62,368 bases of DNA. Origin: Nitrosomonadaceae bacterium. Lineage in GTDB: Bacteria; Pseudomonadota; Gammaproteobacteria; Burkholderiales; Nitrosomonadaceae. Below are positions 42,527 through 53,574 of this stretch, in pieces (positions within the stretch are counted from its first letter, which is position 1; the number at the start of each line of letters is the position of its first letter). The position numbers and the translations under genes are program-made. The notes under the pieces were generated by a model. The model ran no database searches, was not told the DNA's origin, and was given only the letters and a program-made list of their open reading frames with translations. Where the stretch lies: contig BJGV01000007.1 of NCBI GenBank assembly GCA_014190895.1, forward strand, positions 1-62,368. Direction: 5' to 3'.

Positions 42527-43828
42527 ATGGAAGAAAAACGCGTAGCTACTCTGGATTTAGGCAACGGCAAAAAACCAACTGAATTCCCTGTTATGTCGGG
42601 CAGCGCTGGCCCAGATGTTATAGATATCCGTACTTTACATGCTAAAACTGGCATGTTTACCTACGATCCAGGTTTTGTTTCCACGGCTAGTTGTAGATCT
42701 AACATTACTTTCATTGACGGCGATAAAGGAATGCTTCTTTATCGAGGTTATCCAATAGAACAGCTAGCCGAACAATGTGACTTTATGGAAGTGTGTTATT
42801 TGTTAATGAATGCCGAACTACCTACAGCCAATCAAAAAGTTTTATTTGATAAAACCATTCATGGGCATTCAATGGTACATGAGCAGCTGGCAAGATTTTA
42901 CACAGGCTTTCGTCGTGATGCTCATCCAATGGCTGTAATGGTTGGTGTAGTTGGCGCATTGTCTGCATTTTATCATGAAGCAATGGATATTTCTGATGCA
43001 TCACATCGTGAGTTATCAGCCTTTCGTTTAATTGCAAAATTGCCGACTATCACTGCAATGGCCTATAAATATAATATCGGTCAACCATTTGTTTATCCAC
43101 ATAACGATCTTAGTTATGCGGCAAATTTTATGCACATGATGTTTTCTACTCCAGCAGAAGAGTACCGACCAAATTTAATATTAGCCAAGGCGCTTGATCG
43201 AATCTTAATTCTGCATGCCGATCACGAGCAAAATGCCTCTACTTCCACAGTTCGCTTAGCCGGTTCTAGTGGCGCAAATCCATTTGCCTGTATTTCAGCA
43301 GGCATCGCTTGTTTATGGGGGCCAGCACATGGCGGGGCAAACGAAGCTTGTCTGAGTATGTTAGAAGAAATTGGTGATGAATCCCGTATTAATCAGTATA
43401 TAAAGCGCGCTAAAGATAAAAATGATGATTTTAGAATGATGGGTTTTGGTCACAGGGTATATAAAAATTTTGACCCTCGCGCAAAGCTAATGCGAGAAAC
43501 TTGCCACGAGGTATTGGGTGAAATGGGATTGGAGGATGATCCTTTGTTTAAATTAGCATTGAAATTAGAGAAAATTGCATTAGAAGATGAGTACTTCATC
43601 TCCAAAAAATTATATCCAAATGTTGATTTCTATTCTGGCATTGTGCAACGCGCTTTAGGTATTCCAGTTTCCATGTTCACCGCTATATTTGCCATGGCGC
43701 GTACAGCAGGTTGGATTGCCCAATGGAGTGAAATGATCTCTGATCCGGAATATAAATTGGGGCGTCCACGCCAACTCTACAATGGAGCGAGTGTACGTAG
43801 AGTAACGCCAATTGAATTACGCAAGTAA
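42527..43828 (+). CDS. gltA: Citrate synthase
   Basis: Condenses oxaloacetate and acetyl-CoA. 433 residues, Gram-negative hexameric type. Catalytic residues lie in the [10 protein letters not shown] block, [14 protein letters not shown] and VDFYSG (Asp). ATG at 42527 has GGAG six bases upstream; an earlier in-frame start at 42515 lies inside the ribosome-binding region. Confidence 0.97.
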   Translation: MEEKRVATLDLGNGKKPTEFPVMSGSAGPDVIDIRTLHAKTGMFTYDPGFVSTASCRSNITFIDGDKGMLLYRGYPIEQLAEQCDFMEVCYLLMNAELPTANQKVLFDKTIHGHSMVHEQLARFYTGFRRDAHPMAVMVGVVGALSAFYHEAMDISDASHRELSAFRLIAKLPTITAMAYKYNIGQPFVYPHNDLSYAANFMHMMFSTPAEEYRPNLILAKALDRILILHADHEQNASTSTVRLAGSSGANPFACISAGIACLWGPAHGGANEACLSMLEEIGDESRINQYIKRAKDKNDDFRMMGFGHRVYKNFDPRAKLMRETCHEVLGEMGLEDDPLFKLALKLEKIALEDEYFISKKLYPNVDFYSGIVQRALGIPVSMFTAIFAMARTAGWIAQWSEMISDPEYKLGRPRQLYNGASVRRVTPIELRK

Positions 43829-43858
43829 TTCTTTTATTAAGGGTATTAGAAATAAAGT

Positions 43859-46687
43859 ATGAATCAACTACTCGAAGACTCAATATTGTTTGGTACAAAT
43901 GCCCCTTTTATTGAAGAACTTTACGAACATTATCTGCAATCCCCAGCTTCTGTTCTATTGGAGTGGCGTAACTATTTTAATGAATTCAGTCAGGGACAGG
44001 GAGAGGCTGTGCAAGATAGGCTCGATCCGGCAGCCAAATCGTCTGCTCTTCTGAATAAGAAACACCTACTTGGTCATGAAACTGTTAATTCCATAGTCAA
44101 TCTAGCAGAAGATAACAAACAAATATCGGTATTGCAGTTGATTAATGCATATCGTTTTCTTGGCTTCCATCAGGCAAATCTTGATCCGCTTAAACGTCAA
44201 GAAAAATCGTATATTCCAGAACTTGATCCGCTCCATTATGGGCTGAACAAAGCTGATATGGAAATAGTATTTAATACCGGCTCATTAGTTGGCCAGAGTC
44301 ACGCGTCCCTGCAAGAGATTCTCGAGAGACTTAATCGAACTTATCGCGGAAGCATTGGCGCTGAGTATATGTATATTTCTCAAACTGAACAGAAACGTTG
44401 GATACAGAATTATTTAGAGGGTCGGCAATCTCAGCCTAATTTTTCGGTTGAGTATAAACACCATATTCTTGAGCGCCTCAGCGCAGCAGAGGGGTTGGAA
44501 AAATATTTGCACACTCGTTATGTTGGACAGAAACGATTTTCTGGCGAAGGCGGCGAGAGCTTAATACCCTTATTAGACAGTTTACTGGAGCGTGCTGGTA
44601 AAATGGGAGTCCAAGAAACAGTTATTGGTATGGCGCATCGCGGACGACTAAATGTATTAGTCAATACATTTGGTAAAATACCGGCTGGTTTATTCCAAGA
44701 GTTTGAAGGTACGCAGACACAAGAATTGATTGCTGGCGACGTTAAGTATCACCAGGGATTTTCTTCTGCAATGTCTACATCCGGCGGAATTATGCACCTG
44801 ACGCTAGCATTTAATCCATCCCATCTTGAGATTGTCAATCCAGTGGTAGAAGGTTCTGTACGGGCCCGTCAACACCGGTTATTAGATACGCAAGGTAATT
44901 TAGTGCTACCAGTATTAATACACGGTGATGCAGCTTATTCTGGTCAAGGTGTAGTAATGGAGACCTTGAATCTATCTAAAACTCATGGTTACGGCACTGG
45001 TGGCACTGTGCATATCATTATTAATAACCAGATTGGCTTTACTACTTCTGATCCATGCGACTTACGTTCCACGCTTTACTGTACTGACGTATCAAAAATG
45101 ATTGAAGCACCAATATTTCATGTTAATGCCGACGATCCTGAGGCGGTGGTAATGGTAACCGAAATGGCGCTTGATTTTAGGATGTTATTTCACAAGGATG
45201 TAGTAATAGACATGATTTGTTTTCGTCGACTTGGTCATAATGAACAAGACGAGCCAATGGTGACTCAACCTATGATGTATAGAATGATTAGACAGCACCC
45301 TGGCACACGTAAACTTTATGCTGATAAATTAGAAATTGACGGTGTTATTGTTGCCGGTGAGGCAGAAATAATGATGAAAAATTACTCCGACCATATGGAT
45401 GCAGGCCGCAATCCTAACAAATCCATACTTTATAATCAAAAGTCACCACGTGCAGCAGACTGGGGTTCTTTCTTAAAGAATGGCAAATGGAATCAGAAAA
45501 TAGAGACCGGTCTTTCAATGTCAGATTTGAAGTATTTGGCAAAAAAAATTACAGACATTCCTATTGAGTTTAAGTTACATGCACGGGTAGAGAAGATAAT
45601 CAGTGATCGATGCTTGATGAGTGATGGAAAAATTCCCCTAGATTGGGGTATGGCAGAAAATCTGGCCTATGCTGCGCTGTTAAAAGACGGATTTCCTGTG
45701 CGCATTTCTGGACAAGATTCTGAACGAGGAACTTTCTTCCATCGCCATGCGGTGTTGCACGACCAAAATCGAGAGCGATGGGATAATGGTACGTATATTC
45801 CATTGCGTCATATTGCACCGAATCAACCAGATTTTGTAGTCATTAATTCAGTACTATCAGAAGAAGCGGTGCTGAGTTTTGAATACGGTTACGCGACAAC
45901 AGAACCAAATGAGCTAGTGGTATGGGAGGCGCAATTTGGAGATTTTGCTAACGGCGCTCAGGTAGTGATAGATCAGTTCATTGCCTCTGGTGAAGTTAAA
46001 TGGGGACGTCTGTGTAATTTAGTAATGATGCTCCCACATGGCCAAGAGGGTCAGGGACCCGAGCATTCTTCAGCTAGACTAGAGCGTTATCTGCAGTTAT
46101 GTGCAGAATATAATATTCAAATTTGTGTTCCATCCACACCCGCACAAATGTTTCATATGTTGCGGCGACAAATGATACGTCCTCAACGTAAACCACTTGT
46201 TATAATGACCCCAAAGAGCATGTTGCGAAGAAAAGAGTCAGTCTCAAGTTTGGAGGATTTGGCCCATGGTAGTTTTCAAGCTGTAATTCCGGAAATAGAA
46301 AGAATTGAACAGAAGAAAGTGAAGCGGATTATTGTTTGTTGTGGCAAAGTCTATTTTGATTTATTAGCCTACCGTCAAGAGCATAAAATTTTAGATGTGG
46401 CTTTAATTCGGATTGAGCAATTATACCCTTTTCCGCATGAGGATTTTCTTGCTGTAATTAATTGTTACGCTCATGTAAAAGAGATATTTTGGTGTCAAGA
46501 AGAGCCAAAAAATCAAGGTGCCTGGTATTTTATTCAACGTTATTTATTGCGACATATAAGCCCCAACCAGATTCTCAGTTGCGCATCTCGTGTATCGTCA
46601 GCATCACCAGCTCCAGGATATTTAGCAAGACATGTTGCTCAGCAGAGTGAACTAGTGGCGATGGCATTCCATGAGAAAGTATCATAG
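43859..46687 (+). CDS. sucA: 2-oxoglutarate dehydrogenase E1 component
   Basis: Thiamin-diphosphate enzyme that decarboxylates 2-oxoglutarate. 942 residues, normal length. The N-terminal SILFGTNAPFIEELYEHYL helix, which contacts E2, is present, as are GMAHRGRLNVL, the GDAAYSGQGVV and NNQIGFTTSDP thiamin-site blocks, and the C-terminal QEEPKNQGAW motif. All signatures look intact, unlike the partner sucB. Confidence 0.97.
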   Translation: MNQLLEDSILFGTNAPFIEELYEHYLQSPASVLLEWRNYFNEFSQGQGEAVQDRLDPAAKSSALLNKKHLLGHETVNSIVNLAEDNKQISVLQLINAYRFLGFHQANLDPLKRQEKSYIPELDPLHYGLNKADMEIVFNTGSLVGQSHASLQEILERLNRTYRGSIGAEYMYISQTEQKRWIQNYLEGRQSQPNFSVEYKHHILERLSAAEGLEKYLHTRYVGQKRFSGEGGESLIPLLDSLLERAGKMGVQETVIGMAHRGRLNVLVNTFGKIPAGLFQEFEGTQTQELIAGDVKYHQGFSSAMSTSGGIMHLTLAFNPSHLEIVNPVVEGSVRARQHRLLDTQGNLVLPVLIHGDAAYSGQGVVMETLNLSKTHGYGTGGTVHIIINNQIGFTTSDPCDLRSTLYCTDVSKMIEAPIFHVNADDPEAVVMVTEMALDFRMLFHKDVVIDMICFRRLGHNEQDEPMVTQPMMYRMIRQHPGTRKLYADKLEIDGVIVAGEAEIMMKNYSDHMDAGRNPNKSILYNQKSPRAADWGSFLKNGKWNQKIETGLSMSDLKYLAKKITDIPIEFKLHARVEKIISDRCLMSDGKIPLDWGMAENLAYAALLKDGFPVRISGQDSERGTFFHRHAVLHDQNRERWDNGTYIPLRHIAPNQPDFVVINSVLSEEAVLSFEYGYATTEPNELVVWEAQFGDFANGAQVVIDQFIASGEVKWGRLCNLVMMLPHGQEGQGPEHSSARLERYLQLCAEYNIQICVPSTPAQMFHMLRRQMIRPQRKPLVIMTPKSMLRRKESVSSLEDLAHGSFQAVIPEIERIEQKKVKRIIVCCGKVYFDLLAYRQEHKILDVALIRIEQLYPFPHEDFLAVINCYAHVKEIFWCQEEPKNQGAWYFIQRYLLRHISPNQILSCASRVSSASPAPGYLARHVAQQSELVAMAFHEKVS

Positions 46688-46699
46688 AAAGGAAAAATT

Positions 46700-47845
46700 A
46701 TGTTAATTGAAGTTAAAGTTCCCTTGCTATCCGAATCTGTTGAAGAAGCTACTTTAATTTCTTGGAATAAGAGGCCAGGTGAACACGTTGAACGTAATGA
46801 GAATTTAATTGATATTGAAACTGATAAAGTGGTATTAGAGTTGCCAGCATTAGCGTCTGGCATATTAATAGAAGTTATTAAGGATGACGGCGCTACAGTT
46901 ATCGGTGGAGAAATTATTGCTATTATAGATACCGGAGCAACAATTGCCACTGAGGTAACCCCAGATATCATCCCCGTGGTTCAAGAAGATATGAAAAAAA
47001 AGGATGCTGGGTTTGCGAAAATAAACGTAATTAGTAATATTAAGGATAGTGAACGTAGGAATCAGGAGAGTGCGCTGATAACGCAAACTAAGACCAAGTC
47101 CTCTCTGGTATCTACTGTAACTTCAATGAAGGATTCTGTGACCAATCGACCAGAAAAACGAATTGCCATGTCACGATTGCGACTACGCATCGCCGAGCGT
47201 TTGGTGCAGTCACAATCTACGACGGCAACACTTACCACATTTAATGAAGTTAATATGCAGACAATTATAGAGTTACGTGCGCGCTATAAAGATAGATTCG
47301 AGAAAGAGTATGGTGTAAAGCTTGGTTTTACTTCATTCTTTGTCAGAGCGGTGGTGGTGGCGTTACAAAAGTTTCCTATTATCAATGCCTCGGTAGAGGG
47401 TCAAGATATAGTGCATCATGATTATTATGATATTGGTATCGCGGTAGGTAGTAAGCGTGGATTGGTGGTGCCAATCATTCGAGATGCTGATCGATTGTCG
47501 CAAGCAAATGTTGAAAAATTAATTATTGATTTCAGTAGTCGTGCCCAAGAGGGAAAATTAACAATCGAAGAATTAACTGGCGGTACTTTCTCTATTACAA
47601 ATGGCGGCGTATTTGGTTCAGTGCTTTCTGTCCCTATTATCAATCCTCCACAAAGTGCGATTCTTGGTATTCATGCTACCAAGGAGCGTCCGGTAGCTGA
47701 AAACGGGCAAGTTGTGATTCGTCCAATTAACTATCTTGCGTTATCCTATGACCATCGTATTATAGATGGACGTGAGGCAGTACTTTTCTTGGTTGCAGTG
47801 AAAGAGGCGCTAGAGAACCCCATCAGTCCGTTCCCGGAGATTTAA
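46700..47845 (+). CDS. sucB: 2-oxoglutarate dehydrogenase E2 component, apparently lacking the E3-binding domain
   Basis: Dihydrolipoamide succinyltransferase, 381 residues. The lipoyl domain (1-80) has Lys43 in IETDKVVLE. The catalytic domain (about 150-381) is well conserved, ending with DHRIIDG (His352, Asp356). The linker between them (81-150) is polar and shows no trace of the peripheral subunit-binding domain, normally about 35 residues with a GTGxxGR motif, so docking of the E3 dehydrogenase may be lost. No lpd gene follows; tyrA converges from the other strand. Confidence 0.92.
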   Translation: MLIEVKVPLLSESVEEATLISWNKRPGEHVERNENLIDIETDKVVLELPALASGILIEVIKDDGATVIGGEIIAIIDTGATIATEVTPDIIPVVQEDMKKKDAGFAKINVISNIKDSERRNQESALITQTKTKSSLVSTVTSMKDSVTNRPEKRIAMSRLRLRIAERLVQSQSTTATLTTFNEVNMQTIIELRARYKDRFEKEYGVKLGFTSFFVRAVVVALQKFPIINASVEGQDIVHHDYYDIGIAVGSKRGLVVPIIRDADRLSQANVEKLIIDFSSRAQEGKLTIEELTGGTFSITNGGVFGSVLSVPIINPPQSAILGIHATKERPVAENGQVVIRPINYLALSYDHRIIDGREAVLFLVAVKEALENPISPFPEI

Positions 47846-47950
47846 TTACATACCGAAGATTCGGATTTCTTACAGTCGCATTGCTCGCAGGACATGAACA
47901 TATTCAAAATCGTAGCATTAATAAACAGGATCGTGTCGTCTATCTGCTAA

Positions 47951-48835
47951 TTAAGACTTATCTTTGAGCCATTGATGTCTGACTGCTTGTGCATTTGAGA
48001 AGGTTTTTTCTAAAGTTACCCCATCATTATTCGCCAACATTTTACGTAGAGCTGCGAGTTCATCCTGATAGGCATCAATCTGACAAAGTAATGATGCTTG
48101 ATTTGTAAGACAAATATCGCGCCACATTTCTGGAGAGCTGCTTGCAATTCTAGTAAAGTCAAGGAAACTAGTACCTGCAAAACGTAATAGATTACTTGGA
48201 CTTCCTTTGGCTATAGTACAGACATGGTTCATTAACGTGAACGCAAGTATGTGCGGCAGATGACTCATTGTAGCAAAAATCTCATCATGTTGACTGGCTT
48301 GCATTTGCGAAATCCGTGCGCCACAACTTTTCCATAACCTAGTTATATAGTGGATTGCATCAACACTGGTTTCTTCTAGTGGCGTTAGTATTAAGTGTTT
48401 ATGATGGAATAGATTTGCGTTAGCAGCATTAACTCCACTTAATTCCGTCCCAGCAATAGGATGACTAGGAACAAAATTTCTCAGGTTGTGGGCTAAAAAT
48501 GAACGCGCCGCTATAATTACATCTTGTTTAGTGCTTCCTACATCAGTCACAATTGTTTTAGATTCTAGGTAAAGAGAGATCTGTGCTATGGTTTTACCAA
48601 TTTGTCCTACCGGCACAGCTAGTAATACCAAGTCTGCATCCTTGAGCGCCTCCTGTAGGTCGTTAGCAATCTCATCTATTACACCAAGTTCTTTGGCGCG
48701 CAGTAGATTTTCTCTGCTTCTCCCTATACCAACAATATGCTCAACTAGTGATGCCCTACGTAATGCTAACGCGAATGATCCGCCAATGAGACCCACGCCT
48801 ATAATTACTAATTTATTAAGTATAATCTCAGTCAT
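47951..48835 (-). CDS. tyrA: Prephenate dehydrogenase family protein
   Basis: Converts prephenate (or arogenate) towards tyrosine with NAD(P). 294 residues. Rossmann motif GVGLIGGSFALALRRA near the start, DVGSTKQDVI, and the HPIAGTELSGVNAA block with the catalytic histidine. No chorismate mutase or ACT domain. Last gene of the gyrA-serC-serA-pheA-hisC-tyrA series; aroA, usually next in related genomes, is not here. Confidence 0.93.
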   Translation of the reverse strand: MTEIILNKLVIIGVGLIGGSFALALRRASLVEHIVGIGRSRENLLRAKELGVIDEIANDLQEALKDADLVLLAVPVGQIGKTIAQISLYLESKTIVTDVGSTKQDVIIAARSFLAHNLRNFVPSHPIAGTELSGVNAANANLFHHKHLILTPLEETSVDAIHYITRLWKSCGARISQMQASQHDEIFATMSHLPHILAFTLMNHVCTIAKGSPSNLLRFAGTSFLDFTRIASSSPEMWRDICLTNQASLLCQIDAYQDELAALRKMLANNDGVTLEKTFSNAQAVRHQWLKDKS

Positions 48836-48943
48836 ATTTTGAGTAAAAATTTATTATCAGTAATTATTTTAAGGTGATTACTGATGCACTATATCTGAAT
48901 ATCGTAAATGTAATACTTTTACATATGTACCAGGAAAAAGTTA

Positions 48944-50059
48944 CTAAACAATATTTTGAAGGGCCTGTAAAAATTTTTCATTTTCAGATTCTAATCCAAT
49001 AGTTACTCGTAGATGCCTTGGCATTGCGTAGATCCCAATTGGACGTACGATAATGCCCTGTTTTAAGAGATTCTGGTAGACTGGAGCAGCATCACCTCTT
49101 TTTACACAAAAACTTAGAAAGTTGCCATAGGATGGGATATATTCGATCCCAAGATGCCGTAACCCAGTGATTATTTGAAGCATTCCTGCCTGATTCAGTG
49201 CGCAAGAGCGTCTGACGAATTCCGTGTCTCTTAGCGCCGCAACCGCGCCCGCAAGACCTATGCTGTTAATATTAAACGGCTGACGCACCCTATTTATCAG
49301 ATCAGATATATCATTATGTGTTAGTCCAAATCCTATTCGGATGCCAGCCATACCATAAGCTTTAGAGAAAGTACGAGTTATGAGTAGGTTAGGGAAGTGT
49401 TCTAACCACGCAATGGTGTTGAACTTAGAAGCCTCTGGTAAATATTCATGATAGGCTTCATCGAGTACCACTAATATATCTAAGGAAACTCGTTTTAGGA
49501 AACGTAAAAGATCGGCAGCTGCTAGAAATGTACCAGTAGGGTTGTTGGGGTTAGCAATAAATATTATACGAGTATCGGGCGTAATAGCATCCAGCATGGC
49601 ATCTAAGTCATGACCGAAATTCTTCGCAGGAACTGATACCCCGTTTCCTCCGGCTGCTTGTACTATGAGCGGATAGATGGCAAAGGCATGTTGTGAGTAA
49701 ATTGCTGATGCACCAGGTCTTAAAAATATTCTAGCTGCGATCTCTAGCACATCATTAGAACCGTTACCCAACAGGACTTGATCGCTATTCACTTTATGTA
49801 TTTTGGATAGCGCTGTTTTCAAGTTAAAACCAGACCCATCAGGATATCGCATCACTTTGTTGAGTTCTTGAGTCATCGCTTCAAGTGCCAATGGACTCGC
49901 TCCAAGTGGATTCTCATTAGATGCAAGTTTAATTATGGAATTTTCTTTCAGGCCCATTTCTCGAGCTAATTCAGAAATTGGTTTGCCAGGCGCATAAGGA
50001 GTAATGGTGCGAATATACTCTGGAGCAAGATCACAAAGATGCATAAGGTGAGATTCCAT
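48944..50059 (-). CDS. hisC: Histidinol-phosphate aminotransferase
   Basis: Class I/II PLP aminotransferase, 371 residues from the ATG at 50059. [13 protein letters not shown] and [12 protein letters not shown] are typical of the HisC2 type linked to pheA/tyrA clusters, which may also serve phenylalanine and tyrosine synthesis. The PLP lysine is in [15 protein letters not shown]. An ATG five codons downstream (50044) has a better-spaced GGA and may be the true start. Confidence 0.92.
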   Translation of the reverse strand: MESHLMHLCDLAPEYIRTITPYAPGKPISELAREMGLKENSIIKLASNENPLGASPLALEAMTQELNKVMRYPDGSGFNLKTALSKIHKVNSDQVLLGNGSNDVLEIAARIFLRPGASAIYSQHAFAIYPLIVQAAGGNGVSVPAKNFGHDLDAMLDAITPDTRIIFIANPNNPTGTFLAAADLLRFLKRVSLDILVVLDEAYHEYLPEASKFNTIAWLEHFPNLLITRTFSKAYGMAGIRIGFGLTHNDISDLINRVRQPFNINSIGLAGAVAALRDTEFVRRSCALNQAGMLQIITGLRHLGIEYIPSYGNFLSFCVKRGDAAPVYQNLLKQGIIVRPIGIYAMPRHLRVTIGLESENEKFLQALQNIV

Positions 50060-50146
50060 TAAATGTAGGAAATTTGAAATACAAAAAGATCGGGGTAGAT
50101 TAAGAACATTGCTACTAGTCTTCTTAATCAAACATTACAGATAAAA

Positions 50147-51211
50147 TCATGCAGCAGGATAAGACCCGAGTATCTTTAAGAATGTTGCTTTTTCACGTAC
50201 TTCTTTCAGTGTTTTATGAATCTTTGGATCTTGTTGATGACCTTCAATATCTACAAAAAATACATACTCCCATGGACCGGAGCGGGATGGACGTGATTCT
50301 AGTCGGCTCATACTTACATCATTCTGCGCTAACGGAGATAATAATTCGTGTATTGCTCCCGGGTGATTTTTAACTGAGATCACTAACGATGTTTTGTCTT
50401 TGCCAGAAGCGGCGACTTCTTGGGTACCGATAACCAAAAAACGCGTCGTATTTTTTGGATCATCTTCAATATTCTCAACACAGATATTGAGCCCATAAAC
50501 TTCAGCTGCTTTTTTACTAGCAATTGCTGCAATACTTTCATCCTGAGAAGCCATTAGTGCAGCATGAGCATTACTTGCAGCAACAACTCGAACTGTCTGT
50601 GAGATCGGCAAATTATGATTTAACCACTCATGACATTGTGCTAATGACTGCGGATGAGAGCAGATTTTTTTAATTTTCCCAAGATCTTTATTTATAGATA
50701 ATAAACATTGATGTATTGATAGCTGTATTTCACCATTAATCTTTAGTGAAGTCTGTAATAACAGATCTAATGTCTTACCAACCCCACCCTCATTAGAATT
50801 TTCTGCCGGGACAACCCCGTAACTTGCTATGCTGGATTCTACCTTATGAAATACTTCCTCTATTGATTCACATGGCAGGGTTGTAATCATGCTACCAAAG
50901 CGCTTTAATGCCGCTTCTTCCGAAAAGGTTCCTCGAGGTCCCAGATAAGCAACGGTTAATGGTTCTTCCATGGCCCGACATAGCGACATAATTTCGGTAA
51001 ACAAGTGAGTAATATGCTCATGTGAGAGGGGTCCAAGATTTAGTTCGTTTAATCTTGTTAATATTTGAGCCTCACGCTCAGGACGGTATGTCGTATTATT
51101 TTTAAGTTCCCCAATTTGCAGGGCTATACTAGCGCGTGTATTGATTAATTTGAGCAATTCTTCGTCAATTAAATCTATTTGATCGCGTCGTTGTTTAAGA
51201 TGGTCAGTCAT
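50147..51211 (-). CDS. pheA: Bifunctional chorismate mutase/prephenate dehydratase
   Basis: Makes phenylpyruvate from chorismate. 354 residues in three parts: AroQ chorismate mutase (about 1-85), prephenate dehydratase (about 90-270, YLGPRGTFSEEAA and the TTRFLVIG catalytic threonine block) and a C-terminal ACT domain (about 275-350) with SRLESRPSR, which binds phenylalanine for feedback inhibition. Confidence 0.96.
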   Translation of the reverse strand: MTDHLKQRRDQIDLIDEELLKLINTRASIALQIGELKNNTTYRPEREAQILTRLNELNLGPLSHEHITHLFTEIMSLCRAMEEPLTVAYLGPRGTFSEEAALKRFGSMITTLPCESIEEVFHKVESSIASYGVVPAENSNEGGVGKTLDLLLQTSLKINGEIQLSIHQCLLSINKDLGKIKKICSHPQSLAQCHEWLNHNLPISQTVRVVAASNAHAALMASQDESIAAIASKKAAEVYGLNICVENIEDDPKNTTRFLVIGTQEVAASGKDKTSLVISVKNHPGAIHELLSPLAQNDVSMSRLESRPSRSGPWEYVFFVDIEGHQQDPKIHKTLKEVREKATFLKILGSYPAA

Positions 51212-51232
51212 AAAAAATATTTACCGTAGTTA

Positions 51233-52435
51233 TTAGGACTCAGTTAGGGCTGGCAAATAACGCACCATTAATACTCCGGGAATCGATGTGATTTCATCGA
51301 TTGTTTTCTGTGGTACCGGACTATCTATATCTACCAAAGTATAAGCTATATCCCCGCGAGATTTATTACCCATGTTATGAATATTAAGACCAGCTTTGGC
51401 CATATTAGTAGAAATTTGTCCAAGCATATTTGGCAGATTAGAGTTGACTACAGTCATTCGATAAGGAGACTCTCTCTCCATCGTTAGATTCGGGAAGTTC
51501 ACGGTATTGATGATATTGCCATTTTCTAAGTAATCAATTATTTGGTCTACTATCATCATTGCACAGTTTTCTTCCGCCTCCAGCGTAGAGGCGCCTAGAT
51601 GAGGTAATGTAATGACTGCTGCGTGATGTTGCAATTTAGAACTAGGAAAGTCACATACATAATTTTTTATATTGCCAGAATTAATGCCTGTTAGCACTGC
51701 ATTTTCATCAATAACTCCATCACGAGAGAAATTGAGTAAAATTGCTCCTTGTTTCATGTTTTGTACGCGTTCGTTATTAATTAGAAGTCGAGTTGCATCC
51801 AAAAGTGGTATGTGTAGGGTAATGAAATCACTGCGTCGTAGTAGGTCCTCAATGTTTAATACTTTCTTGACTGCGGATGATAAACTCCAGGCCGCATCTA
51901 TAGTTATTTCTGGATCGTAACCCATGACATTCATGCCAAGACTAATGGCTGCGTCAGCCACCAATCTTCCTATGGCACCTAAACCAATAATTCCCAGCGT
52001 ATGTCCCGATAATTCTACTCCAGCAAACTGTTTTTTATTGTCTTCAACTGACTTATGTAGAGCGATGCTGTCACCTTCTAATTTTTCCGCAAAGTGAATT
52101 GCAGGAATCAAGTTACGTGCCGCCATTAACATGCCGGCTAGCACCAGTTCTTTTACTGCATTAGCATTTGCCCCTGGGGTATTGAATACAGGAATGCCGC
52201 GTAAACTCATATCTTTTACAGGAACATTATTAGTGCCTGCACCAGCCCGTCCAATCGCGATTACACTTTTTGGAATATCCATCTTGAGCATATTATGTGA
52301 GCGCACCAATAATGCATCTGGTTCGATTGCGCTGTGACTCACTAAGTAACGATTAAGGGAAAAGCGACCCAATCCTAGTTTCGAAATTGGGTTCAGTGTC
52401 TGAATTTGAAAAATCTTATGTGCTCGATTAGGCAT
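51233..52435 (-). CDS. serA: D-3-phosphoglycerate dehydrogenase
   Basis: First step of serine synthesis. 400 residues. The N-terminal substrate-domain half is short; VRSHNML and GRAGAGTNNV follow. LGIIGLGAIGRLVADAA binds NAD, NFSRDGVIDE holds the catalytic arginine and LPHLGAST the catalytic histidine. A C-terminal ACT domain (about 325-398) suggests serine feedback. It overlaps serC by eight bases, so the pair makes serine from 3-phosphoglycerate in one transcript. Confidence 0.95.
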   Translation of the reverse strand: MPNRAHKIFQIQTLNPISKLGLGRFSLNRYLVSHSAIEPDALLVRSHNMLKMDIPKSVIAIGRAGAGTNNVPVKDMSLRGIPVFNTPGANANAVKELVLAGMLMAARNLIPAIHFAEKLEGDSIALHKSVEDNKKQFAGVELSGHTLGIIGLGAIGRLVADAAISLGMNVMGYDPEITIDAAWSLSSAVKKVLNIEDLLRRSDFITLHIPLLDATRLLINNERVQNMKQGAILLNFSRDGVIDENAVLTGINSGNIKNYVCDFPSSKLQHHAAVITLPHLGASTLEAEENCAMMIVDQIIDYLENGNIINTVNFPNLTMERESPYRMTVVNSNLPNMLGQISTNMAKAGLNIHNMGNKSRGDIAYTLVDIDSPVPQKTIDEITSIPGVLMVRYLPALTES

Positions 52436-53522
52436 GATAGGCTGAAAATTCCTTCATAAACTCTACTAATTTGGTCACGCCATCGATTGGCATAGCATTA
52501 TAGATAGAGGCTCGCATTCCACCTACTGAACGATGACCTTTTAATTGAGTTAAACCCCGCTCTTCTGCTTGTTTTATAAATTTTCCATCTAAGGCGGCAT
52601 CTTTCAGTGTGAAGGGTATATTCATACGCGAGCGGTCTGACTTCTTCACCGGGCAATGATAGTAATCGTTAATATCAAGTAGATCATACAGAAGATTAGA
52701 TTTGACAATATTTAATTGCTCCATTATCGCTAGTCCACCTTTCTTTTTTAACCATTCAAATACCAGCCCTGCGATATATACAGGATAGGTGGCCGGTGTG
52801 TTATACATGGATTGATTGTCAGCATGAGCTTTGTAATTGTACATAGTTGGCGTATCAGTCAAGACGTTGCCCAGTAAATCTTCGCGTACGATAACAATGG
52901 TTAGGCCAGCTGGCCCCATGTTTTTCTGGGCTCCCGCATAAATCAGCCCAAATTTTTTTATATCCAGCGGACGTGACAAAATATTGGAAGACATATCTGC
53001 CACTAAAGGTACGTCACTATTTTGGCCGGTCAAGTCAGGCGTCCAACTAAATTCCACGCCGCCGATAGTTTCATTGGGCGTATAGTGTACATAGGCTGCA
53101 TTATGGTCAATTTTCCATGTATCTTGCGTGGGCGCATAGGTAAAATTTTTATTTTCTGATGAAGCGGCAACATTCACCGTGCAATATTTTTTCGCTTCTT
53201 GTATGGCTTTTTTTGACCATTCTCCTGTATTAATATAGTCAGCATTTTTTTTGCCACGCAAGAGATTCATCGGCACCATGGAGAATTGACTAGAAGCCCC
53301 ACCTGATAAAAATAGTACCTTGTAGTGGTTTGGGATACTTAGCAGTTCACGTAAATCAGCCTCAGTCTTTTCGGCAATAGACGTAAATTCTTTGCCCCGA
53401 TGACTCATCTCCATTACAGACATGCCACTACCGCGCCAATCTAACATCTCATTACGCGCTTGTTGCAGTACTTCTACCGGCAAAATAGAAGGACCTGCGC
53501 TAAAATTAAATATACGTTCCAC
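52428..53522 (-). CDS. serC: Phosphoserine aminotransferase
   Basis: PLP enzyme giving phosphoserine from phosphohydroxypyruvate; it can also act in PLP synthesis. 364 residues. FNFSAGPSILPVEV opens the protein and the PLP lysine lies in YAGAQKNMGPAGL. The SHRGKEF and GGMRASIYNAM substrate blocks are present. It is downstream of gyrA. Confidence 0.97.
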   Translation of the reverse strand: MERIFNFSAGPSILPVEVLQQARNEMLDWRGSGMSVMEMSHRGKEFTSIAEKTEADLRELLSIPNHYKVLFLSGGASSQFSMVPMNLLRGKKNADYINTGEWSKKAIQEAKKYCTVNVAASSENKNFTYAPTQDTWKIDHNAAYVHYTPNETIGGVEFSWTPDLTGQNSDVPLVADMSSNILSRPLDIKKFGLIYAGAQKNMGPAGLTIVIVREDLLGNVLTDTPTMYNYKAHADNQSMYNTPATYPVYIAGLVFEWLKKKGGLAIMEQLNIVKSNLLYDLLDINDYYHCPVKKSDRSRMNIPFTLKDAALDGKFIKQAEERGLTQLKGHRSVGGMRASIYNAMPIDGVTKLVEFMKEFSAYHA

Positions 53523-53574
53523 AGTTAGAGATCCTTATTTTTGTTTAAGTAATTCTATTTTTTAATAGTTGTTA

